Positions 1 to 6,569 of a stretch of DNA of 11,012 nt are shown in pieces (position 1 is the stretch's first letter; every line of letters begins with the position of its first letter). Below the pieces are notes generated by a model. It did not search any database, had not been told where the DNA came from, and saw nothing but the letters and a program-made list of their open reading frames with translations. The DNA is from Planctomycetaceae bacterium (GTDB lineage Bacteria; Planctomycetota; Phycisphaerae; Phycisphaerales; SM1A02), in assembly GCA_947459855.1 (NCBI GenBank), contig CANHFL010000012.1, positions 1 through 11,012 of the forward strand, written 5' to 3'. The position numbers were made by a program, and so were the translations under genes.

Positions 1-1359
<1,359 letters not shown>

Positions 1360-1383
1360 CCGAGCCCACGACCCGAACCACCC

Positions 1384-1418
1384 GGACGGCGCCCCACGCG
1401 GGCGCCGTCCGTGTTTTT
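1384..1418 (+). terminator. Rho-independent terminator after atpD
   Basis: A perfect 10-bp stem, GGACGGCGCC (1384-1393) pairing with GGCGCCGTCC (1401-1410) around a 7-nt loop, is followed by GTG and five T residues (1414-1418). It lies 25 nt after the atpD stop codon and ends the ATP synthase transcript. Confidence 0.88.
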
Positions 1419-1445
1419 GCGCTGGGGCCGCGCGGGCGCCGGGCG

Positions 1446-1451
1446 TATCCT
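1446..1451 (+). promoter_or_regulatory. Candidate -10 element for a leaderless transcript
   Basis: TATCCT lies 6 nt before the ATG at 1458, just after the atpD terminator. No Shine-Dalgarno sequence is seen between terminator and start codon. A TAnnnT box at this distance would place the transcription start at or next to the start codon. No convincing -35 box is seen, so this is a weak call. Confidence 0.3.
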
Positions 1452-1457
1452 GACACC

Positions 1458-1973
1458 ATGCTGACCGCGTTCGTCGCCGTGCTCGCACTTGCGCAGGCCG
1501 CACCCTACGGCACGCCTCCCCAGGGCACGCCGCGCAACCCGCCGCCGATGAAGCGGATCGATCGGCACATCCCCGGGCCGACCCGCAACGCCGAACCGCG
1601 CCAGAAGTTCGAGGACGACCCGGCAAATCCGACACCGGACGCGCAGGGCGTGCCCGCACAGCCCGCCGCGACACCGTCGGATGCCGCGCCGGCCGACCCC
1701 GCGGCCGCCGTGCCTGCGGCAGCGGCGCCGAGCGTGCCGACGACTGCACCCGCGAACGACACGCCTGCCGACGCGCCGGCCGGTGGCGCGCTGCCCGCCG
1801 GCGCGATGACGCCGCGCGCGCTTCCGGTGCCCGCACCGGCAGCGGCGGCCGCTCCCGCGCCCACGGGTGGCGGCGGCTCGCCGATCGCCCAGGTCTTCCT
1901 GCTGGTGATGCTGGCGCCGATGACGCTGGCGGCCGCGTGGGCGGTCTCGCGCGGCACGGGCACGCCCGGGTGA
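1458..1973 (+). CDS. Exported Pro/Ala-rich protein with C-terminal membrane helix
   Basis: I do not recognise a family. The 171-residue product has three parts. Residues 1-14 are a short hydrophobic segment (MLTAFVAVLALAQA) resembling a signal peptide without a basic n-region. Residues 15-140 are low-complexity, dominated by Pro, Ala, Thr and Asp, with a PPP at residues 28-30 and one basic patch (MKRIDRH). Residues about 142-163 (AQVFLLVMLAPMTLAAAWAV) are a hydrophobic helix followed by a short Ser/Arg/Gly tail. This order suggests an extracytoplasmic disordered stalk held by one or two membrane segments; the function is unknown. The preceding atp terminator implies its own promoter. It is convergent with the lipoprotein gene on the other strand, 39 bp away. 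The opposite strand is also open here, but lacks a comparable signal-linker-helix order. The start is the first ATG giving the signal-like N-terminus. Confidence 0.7.
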   Translation: MLTAFVAVLALAQAAPYGTPPQGTPRNPPPMKRIDRHIPGPTRNAEPRQKFEDDPANPTPDAQGVPAQPAATPSDAAPADPAAAVPAAAAPSVPTTAPANDTPADAPAGGALPAGAMTPRALPVPAPAAAAAPAPTGGGGSPIAQVFLLVMLAPMTLAAAWAVSRGTGTPG

Positions 1974-2012
1974 GCGGCGCCCCGCGGCGCGGCGCATCGC
2001 AGGTTCGTTGAC

Positions 2013-2384
2013 TCAGCGCCCGCGCTCGGCCCAGCCGGCAGCGCGATACGACGTGACCTTGCCGTCCGGGCCGAAGAGGACGCACCAGGCGCGCTCGTCC
2101 GCCTCGTCGGGAAACACCGCCCCGGTCGCGAAGCTCGAGAGCGTGTCGCCGTACTGCCAGCGCTCGCCCTGCGGCGCGGGGGCGACCGTGTCGCCCGGCT
2201 TGGGCGTGGGCTTGCGCGGCGCGTGCACGCTGGACGGCCGGCCGAGCAGGCCCTCGACCTCGGGCCGCGTCATGCCGACCTTGAGGCGCGACCAGTTGGT
2301 CTCGTACTGCGGCGTCTCGCATCCGGCCAGCGCCAGCGCGAGCACCGCCGCGGCGCAGGCCGCCGCCGTCCGGGCGATCGTCAC
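2013..2384 (-). CDS. Small SmpA/BamE-like lipoprotein
   Basis: A 123-residue lipoprotein. The start is a GTG that overlaps the TGA stop of the upstream peptidase gene (GTGA), indicating translational coupling; longer versions would run into the peptidase and lose the signal peptide. Residues 1-21 form a lipoprotein signal with lipobox LAGC and acylated Cys22. The mature part has the pattern RLKVGMTRPEVEGLLGRP (residues 33-50), typical of SmpA/OmlA/BamE-type small outer-membrane lipoproteins, then a Pro/Lys linker, a WQYGD segment (about 76-80) and WCVLFGPDGKV (100-110), which fits the closing strand of that fold. BamE proper helps the BAM complex, but this motif occurs in many unrelated envelope lipoproteins, so only the fold is claimed. 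It is the last gene of the operon starting at 5576. Confidence 0.85.
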   Translation of the reverse strand: MTIARTAAACAAAVLALALAGCETPQYETNWSRLKVGMTRPEVEGLLGRPSSVHAPRKPTPKPGDTVAPAPQGERWQYGDTLSSFATGAVFPDEADERAWCVLFGPDGKVTSYRAAGWAERGR

Positions 2385-4393
2385 TTCGCGCCCCCGGCGA
2401 CGCGGCGCAGCGCGGCCGCGCAGTCGTCGGCCAGCGGGGTGATCGAAATGCCCTGCCCCACGGCGCGGCGCATCCACAGGTCGGGCGTCAGGCGGCCGAT
2501 CGAGCAGATGCGGCGCGTCTCGGTGGCCAGGTCCTTGCCGCGCAGGTGCGAGCGCACCTGGTGGCTGATCACGTGGCCCAGCGTGTAGTCGGCCAGGTAG
2601 AGCGGGTGCCCCACCATGTGCTGGTACGCGGCCAGGATGCAGTACGGGTCACTGCCGAAGTCGCGCTCGTAGAAGCGCGCCCACAGGTCGCGCGCGATCG
2701 CGAGCGTCGCGTCGCGAAGTTCCTCCGCGGTGGCCGCGGGGTTCGCGTAGATCCAGCGCCACATGCGGAGCTCCAGCAGGCTGGGGCCGGCGATCTGGCA
2801 GGCAGCCAGCATGGTGGCGATCGCGTCGAGGTCGGCGGAGCGCTGCGCATCGGCGGCGTCCTCGATGCCCAGCACGCGCTTCGCGAGCGATTGGTAGAGG
2901 AACGCGAACGCCTCGGTGCACGCGGTGTTGGGCACGTTGCGCAGCGCGGGGCGCGGCGCGTGGAACGTGCTGTAGAGCTGCTCCAGGTTGTGGCCCAGCT
3001 CGTGCATCGCGGTGTCGAAGCCGTCCCAGCCCAGCTCGTCCTTCAGCCGGCTGGTGCGCAGCCATGCGCCGTGCTCGGTGAGCATCGGGCGCATGGCGTG
3101 GCCGGATCCCTTGGCGATCTCGACGCGGATGCGCGCACCCAGGAAGTCGGCCTCGTCGGCGGGGAAGCCCAGGCCGCGCAGCACCTCGGGGAGGCGGCGC
3201 TCGAATTCCTTCTCGTCGGGGAAGCGCGCGCGCACCGCGGCGTTCATCTCGGCGGCCGGCTTGCTCTCGGCGATGTCCTCGAAGTAGATGTCCTGCGGCT
3301 CCAGCGCGCGGCCCAGGCGGGTGCGCAGGAATGCGGCCAGGTCCTTGCGCACCGGGTGCTCGAGCAGCGCGACCAGCAGGCGCTCGACGTCCGTCTCCGG
3401 GATCTCGCGCGCCAGGTCGAACTTGCGCGCGATGGCGGTCGGCGCCTCGGGGTACCACGGGTCGTAGGCGAAGGCGACGTCGCGATGGGCCAGGATGTGG
3501 CGGTAGCGATCGGGGCCCAGCAGGCCCACGGCCGGGGTGCCGCCCAGCGTGTTGCGCTCGGGGTCCCAGTCGGCGGTCGTGCGATGGTGCATCACGTCGG
3601 ACGGGATCGTGCCGTCGATGTGCCGTGCCATGACCCACATCAGGGCGCGCTGCTTGGCCAGGCCGTCGGGGTCGCCGTAGCCGGCCTTGATCTCCTCGCG
3701 CACCAGCCAGTGGGCCAGCAGCGCGCGGTCGGGCTCGAACCAGCGCTTGCCGGCACGGTCGACCATGGTGCCGACCGGCACGTGGAACTTGGCCACGAAC
3801 TGCGATGCCTCGTGCGAGACGCGGCGGGCGCGGTCGGCCAGCTCGGACGGGATGCGCGGGCCGAACTGCTGCGCGATGCGCGCGGCGGCCCATTCGTCGG
3901 TCGACCAGCCGTCGCCGGCGGCCAGCATCGCCTTCAGGTCGGGACGGTCCAGGTTGAGCAGCGCGATGAAGCCGAGCTTCTGGCGGTAGAGCTGGTCGGA
4001 AAGGTCGGGCGCGGGGTCGAACTGCGCAAGCACCTCGTCGACGCCGGCGAATTCGTCACCGGCCAGGTCGCTCCATCGGCGCAGCGTGCGGCGCATCTCG
4101 TAGAGGTGACCGCCGATCTGCTCGAGCGCGGTCTCCAGGCGCGCGAGCAGGCGCACACGGTCGGCCGGGGATGCCACGAAGTGCTGCGCGCAGAATGCAC
4201 GGAACGCGGCGGCATCGCCGTCGGAGGCCTGCCAGCGCGATGCGACGCGCGCGGCGCCGGCCGCCGCGGCGGCGCGGACGGCCTCGCCGTGCGTTGCCAC
4301 GATCGCGTCGGCCGCGGCGGCGATCTCGCCGGGCCCGATGGAGGATTGCACGGGCGTACGGACGGGCGCGGCGGCCTCGGCGGCGGGGTTCAT
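2381..4393 (-). CDS. M3-like zinc metallopeptidase (HELGH gluzincin)
   Basis: A 670-residue predicted zinc peptidase. The active-site helix reads TAMHELGHNLEQ, giving zinc ligands His464 and His468 and general base Glu465. A third ligand, Glu494, lies in NTACTEAFAF, 26 residues after the second His, close to the M3 family spacing. Farther on, GHPLYLADYTLGH (His596, Tyr599, Tyr603, His607) resembles the substrate-binding His/Tyr segment of M3 enzymes. The rest is Ala/Arg-rich and helical with no evident extra domain. No signal peptide or lipobox follows the chosen ATG, so it may act in the cytoplasm, which is odd between two exported neighbours. The ATG lies 10 nt after the DUF1573 stop, whose TGA is part of a GAGGAT ribosome binding site. 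The clan is confident; the exact family and substrate are not known. Confidence 0.88.
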   Translation of the reverse strand: MNPAAEAAAPVRTPVQSSIGPGEIAAAADAIVATHGEAVRAAAAAGAARVASRWQASDGDAAAFRAFCAQHFVASPADRVRLLARLETALEQIGGHLYEMRRTLRRWSDLAGDEFAGVDEVLAQFDPAPDLSDQLYRQKLGFIALLNLDRPDLKAMLAAGDGWSTDEWAAARIAQQFGPRIPSELADRARRVSHEASQFVAKFHVPVGTMVDRAGKRWFEPDRALLAHWLVREEIKAGYGDPDGLAKQRALMWVMARHIDGTIPSDVMHHRTTADWDPERNTLGGTPAVGLLGPDRYRHILAHRDVAFAYDPWYPEAPTAIARKFDLAREIPETDVERLLVALLEHPVRKDLAAFLRTRLGRALEPQDIYFEDIAESKPAAEMNAAVRARFPDEKEFERRLPEVLRGLGFPADEADFLGARIRVEIAKGSGHAMRPMLTEHGAWLRTSRLKDELGWDGFDTAMHELGHNLEQLYSTFHAPRPALRNVPNTACTEAFAFLYQSLAKRVLGIEDAADAQRSADLDAIATMLAACQIAGPSLLELRMWRWIYANPAATAEELRDATLAIARDLWARFYERDFGSDPYCILAAYQHMVGHPLYLADYTLGHVISHQVRSHLRGKDLATETRRICSIGRLTPDLWMRRAVGQGISITPLADDCAAALRRVAGGAK

Positions 4394-4403
4394 GGGCGGA
4401 TCC

Positions 4404-5576
4404 TCACTTGGTGGCGGGCGCGGGCTGGGCGGGCGCAGCCGGCGCGCCCGGCGCATCGGGCTTGTCGGCACGGCAGCCGACGCAGCCGGTGGCGCCCTCG
4501 GGGCGGACGCTTCCGAAGACGACGAGCGGCTGCTCCTTCTCGCGCGTGTACAGCTTGACCTTGCCGTAGAGCAGGCCCTGCTGCGGACCCTTCGGCGTGA
4601 TGCGGAACGCGACCTTGCGCAGCTTGCCGTCGGTGGTCTGGCCGGTCATCTCCGCCTGCAGCTCGGGCGAAAGGCTCTCGATGGCCAGGATCTCCTCGCC
4701 AGGGTCCTCCATCTCGACGGAGGCATCGACGGTTCCGCCCATCGGGACGCGGCCCAGGTTCACCTCGTACTCCTTCATGCGCAGCACGGACTGGCGCATG
4801 GTGTCGCGCGAGCGCACCCAGATGTTCAGGACCGGGCAGTCGGCACGGTCGGTCTCGAGCACCAGGAACGCGGGGAACGTGGGCTGGTACGAGTCGAGGT
4901 CGAAGCGCACCAGGTACGAGTTGCGCGGCTGGTCGCCGGGCTGCCAGCCGATCAGGTCGGGCACGCGACCGGCCATCGCGCAGATGGTGAACGGCTTCTT
5001 GTCCAGGCTCTCGACGACGAAGCGCCCCTGGCGCGGCTTGTCCTCGACGGCGTTGATCAGGCCGGGCACGCAGCGCAGCGGCATGGCGGTCTCGCCGCGC
5101 AGCTGGATCTCCAGCACCTTGGCATAGCCGTCCACCAGCACCCGGATGCTGGCGCGATGCGGCTGAGGCATCGCGGCGCCCTCCAGCACGGCCTCCAGCG
5201 GCACCGACTTGCCCGGTTCGATCACGGTGCCGGCCAGCTGGCTGGTCGTGGTGCACTTGCAGCTGGGCGTGACCGCGGCGATCGTCAGCGGCTTGTCGCC
5301 GGTGTTCAGCAGCTGCACGGTTCCCTTGCCGCCGGCCTTCGGGGCCATGAAACCGAGGTCCAGCACCTCGGGCGTGACCTTGATGGGCGGCAGCGCGTCG
5401 ATCATGCCCGTCGCATCGACGGGAGGCGTCCCCGCGGTCGCATCCGGGGCGGTCTGGGCGGGCATGTTGGTGCCGGTCAGCGCGTTTCCGTTGGGGTTGT
5501 TCTGCGGCGCCAGGGCAAGCGCGGCAGAGGCGAGGGCGCAGAGCGCCAGGGATGCCGTGGACAGCGGGTTTCGCAT
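4404..5576 (-). CDS. Exported DUF1573 (Ig-like) protein
   Basis: A 390-residue exported protein. Residues 1-23 form a signal peptide (basic MRN, then a Leu/Ala core ending ALALA), followed by a polar, Pro/Thr-rich stretch to about residue 65. Residues about 69-130 match DUF1573, an Ig-like beta domain: LDLGFMAPK, LLNTGDKPLTI, the SCKC cysteine pair (Cys106, Cys108) and IEPGKSVPLEAVL. A second beta-rich region (about 270-355, with VNLGRVPMGGTVDASV) looks like a diverged repeat of the same fold. Near the end is a CVGC motif (Cys365, Cys368), then a Pro/Ala tail. DUF1573 proteins are common exported proteins of unknown role in Planctomycetota and Bacteroidota. The start was chosen for the signal peptide; the frame is open 69 codons further upstream but without such a signal. 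It is first in an operon with the peptidase and lipoprotein. Confidence 0.9.
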   Translation of the reverse strand: MRNPLSTASLALCALASAALALAPQNNPNGNALTGTNMPAQTAPDATAGTPPVDATGMIDALPPIKVTPEVLDLGFMAPKAGGKGTVQLLNTGDKPLTIAAVTPSCKCTTTSQLAGTVIEPGKSVPLEAVLEGAAMPQPHRASIRVLVDGYAKVLEIQLRGETAMPLRCVPGLINAVEDKPRQGRFVVESLDKKPFTICAMAGRVPDLIGWQPGDQPRNSYLVRFDLDSYQPTFPAFLVLETDRADCPVLNIWVRSRDTMRQSVLRMKEYEVNLGRVPMGGTVDASVEMEDPGEEILAIESLSPELQAEMTGQTTDGKLRKVAFRITPKGPQQGLLYGKVKLYTREKEQPLVVFGSVRPEGATGCVGCRADKPDAPGAPAAPAQPAPATK

Positions 5577-5586
5577 GGGAAACCAG

Positions 5587-5592
5587 AGTGTA
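5587..5592 (-). promoter_or_regulatory. Candidate -10 element for the DUF1573 operon
   Basis: On the minus strand TACACT lies 10 nt before the DUF1573 ATG. There is no clear Shine-Dalgarno in that space, so a very short leader is possible. The -35 region (about 5610-5615, TCGGGA) matches poorly. This is a weak call. Confidence 0.25.
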
Positions 5593-5641
5593 CGGGCCTC
5601 CACCACCGCTCCCGACGCCTCGGTGCGCATGTTCTCGGACA

Positions 5642-5657
5642 CAGTGGGCGCCCACTG
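5642..5657. promoter_or_regulatory. 16-bp perfect palindrome, possible operator
   Basis: CAGTGGGCGCCCACTG is its own reverse complement with no spacer. It lies in the divergent region, 65 bp upstream of the DUF1573 start, where a dimeric regulator could bind. It has no T-tract, so a terminator is unlikely. No regulator can be named. Confidence 0.4.
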
Positions 5658-5722
5658 CGGCCCAAAGCGGGAAAAATGCGCCCCAGCGCGCGTCGATTCC
5701 TTCCCTTCCCGGAAACCCGGGC

Positions 5723-5728
5723 TAGATT
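5723..5728 (+). promoter_or_regulatory. Candidate -10 element for the efp leader
   Basis: TAGATT lies just upstream of the chain of hairpins and would place a transcript start near 5735. No good -35 hexamer stands 16-18 nt before it. It is reported because a transcript is needed to explain the terminator at 5897. Confidence 0.22.
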
Positions 5729-5734
5729 CCGGTG

Positions 5735-5933
5735 TCGGTCGAGGAGAAAGGAAGTGGGACGCTCCGCGTCCACCCTTCCACAACCTTCGAGCGACCGCGG
5801 GACCTTGGAGATCAGCATGGCACCCTTGCCATGGCGAGCTCCCCGCCCGCGCGTGCCGCTACGGCACGAATTCCCCTGCCCTTTTCCCTCCCTCCGCCCC
5901 CAGGTCCTAACCGACTTGGGGGTAATTCTTTTT
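5735..5933 (+). ncRNA. Predicted structured leader RNA or small RNA upstream of efp
   Basis: Four hairpins follow each other on the + strand: an imperfect stem at 5750-5779 (GACGC/GCGTC core with outer GGAAG/CTTCC); a 7-bp stem at 5816-5833 (CATGGCA, loop CCCT, TGCCATG); a 7-bp stem at 5852-5868 (CGTGCCG, loop CTA, CGGCACG); and a 10-bp terminator-like stem at 5897-5922. The 3' half between stems is pyrimidine-rich (5868-5900). The 5' boundary is a guess from a weak -10 box. It could be an attenuator leader of efp or an independent RNA of about 200 nt. It does not match an RNA family I recognise. The region holds no other gene apart from the leader frame listed separately. Confidence 0.4.
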
Positions 5934-5987
5934 CCCGGGCGTTCGCTATTCTCTGCCCCCTTCCCCTACGAGAGGAGCCTCGCGTGA
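5817..5987 (+). CDS. Possible proline-rich leader peptide coupled to efp
   Basis: A 56-codon frame begins with ATG at 5817, 6 nt after a GGAG (5807-5810), and ends with a TGA that overlaps the efp GTG start (GTGA, 5984-5987). The peptide has 12 prolines in 56 residues, mostly as P-x-P (for example FPCPFPSLRP at residues 19-28) and never as PP. The start codon lies in the 5816-5833 hairpin, and codons 27-36 span the terminator-like stem. If translated, ribosome position would affect that stem and could deliver ribosomes to efp. Caution: this frame is open for a long way upstream in this GC-rich DNA and the C-rich sequence itself gives many Pro codons, so chance is a real alternative. Whether it is translated is not known. 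Confidence 0.25.
   Translation: MAPLPWRAPRPRVPLRHEFPCPFPSLRPQVLTDLGVILFPGRSLFSAPFPYERSLA
5897..5933 (+). terminator. Intrinsic terminator-like hairpin in the efp leader
   Basis: CCCCCAGGTC (5897-5906) pairs with GACTTGGGGG (5913-5922), 10 bp with a single G-U, around a 6-nt loop CTAACC. It is followed by TAATTCTTTTT (5923-5933). It lies 51 nt before efp on the same strand, so it either attenuates efp transcription or ends a separate upstream RNA. No gene on the + strand upstream obviously needs it. Confidence 0.65.
5947..5952 (+). promoter_or_regulatory. Candidate efp-proximal -10 element
   Basis: TATTCT lies between the terminator-like hairpin and efp and would give a start near 5959, a leader of about 25 nt that still contains the AGAGGAG ribosome binding site. 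No -35 match is seen. If real, efp would escape the upstream terminator. Confidence 0.25.
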
Positions 5988-6538
5988 AGTCGACGGACCT
6001 GCGCCCGAACATGGGCATCAAGATGGACAGCAAGCTGTACCTGATCACGAAGTGCGAGCACCGGACCCCCGGCAACCTGCGCGCCTTCATCCAGGTCACG
6101 ATCCGCGACCTCAACAACGGGACGATCATCGAGAAGCGCCTGCGCTCGGGCGAGGAGGTCGAGCAGGTCGACCTGGACCGCCGCCCCATGGAGTTCCTGT
6201 TCGAGCAGGGTGGCAAGTTCACGTTCATGGACCTGGAGTCCTACGAGCAGGTCGAGCTGTCGAAGGACTTCGTCGGCGACCTGCCGCTGTACGTCCTGCC
6301 GAACAACCAGGTGGTCGTCCTGTGGTGCGACGGCAAGCCGATCTCCGTGGAAATGCCGCTGACGGTGGTCCTGACCATCACCGACACCACCCCGGGCATC
6401 AAGGGTGCCACGGCCACGAACCAGCTGAAGGAAGCGACCTGCGAGACCGGCCTGAAGACGCGCGTCCCGCCGTTCATCACCACGGGCGAGAAGGTCGTCA
6501 TCAGCACGGAAGACGGCTCGTACCGCGAGCGCGCCTGA
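5984..6538 (+). CDS. efp: Translation elongation factor P with an Asn at the tip of the modification loop
   Basis: EF-P binds between the ribosomal P and E sites and helps form peptide bonds at proline runs. The 184-residue length is normal. The three beta-barrel domains are recognisable: N-terminal KOW-like (residues about 1-62), a first OB-like domain (FMDLESYEQVELSKDFVGD) and a C-terminal OB-like domain with the family signature region TDTTPGIKGATATNQLKEATCETG and VPPFITTGEKV. The start is GTG at 5984, 6 nt after AGAGGAG; it gives the standard N-terminus (STDLRPNMGIKMD), whereas the ATG at 6011 would cut the first strand. The loop that normally carries Lys or Arg for modification (E. coli KPGKGQAF) reads TPGNLRAF, with Asn31 at the tip. 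gnd follows 31 bp later. Identity is certain; the modification state is unknown. Confidence 0.95.
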   Translation: MKSTDLRPNMGIKMDSKLYLITKCEHRTPGNLRAFIQVTIRDLNNGTIIEKRLRSGEEVEQVDLDRRPMEFLFEQGGKFTFMDLESYEQVELSKDFVGDLPLYVLPNNQVVVLWCDGKPISVEMPLTVVLTITDTTPGIKGATATNQLKEATCETGLKTRVPPFITTGEKVVISTEDGSYRERA

Positions 6539-6543
6539 CGAAC

Positions 6544-6559
6544 GGCGGCGCCTGCCGCC
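6544..6559 (+). promoter_or_regulatory. Hairpin against the gnd ribosome binding site
   Basis: GGCGGC (6544-6549), loop GCCT, GCCGCC (6554-6559) forms a 6-bp GC stem directly before the AGGAG (6560-6564) of gnd. There is no T-tract, so it is not an intrinsic terminator. It may tune gnd translation or RNA stability relative to efp. Confidence 0.35.
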
Positions 6560-6569
6560 AGGAGATGCC

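Noticed and set aside
1505..1963. Minus-strand open frame opposite the Pro/Ala-rich protein
   Set aside because: Gly/Ala-rich with no signal or helix pattern; the + strand reading gives a signal-linker-membrane helix order. Not fully excluded.
1977..1990. Small GC stem between the convergent genes at 1973 and 2013
   Set aside because: Only 5 bp (GCGCC/GGCGC) with no T-tract on either strand; such stems are expected by chance in this DNA.
2546..4558. 670-codon open frame opposite the metallopeptidase
   Set aside because: Composition (Arg, Gly, Val, His rich, no motifs) is that of antisense third-position G/C bias; the opposite strand has a complete zinc peptidase site.
4338..5816. Long + strand frame leading into the efp leader
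   Set aside because: Antisense to the DUF1573 gene with no recognisable features; only the final 56 codons, with their own GGAG and ATG, were kept as a low-confidence leader.
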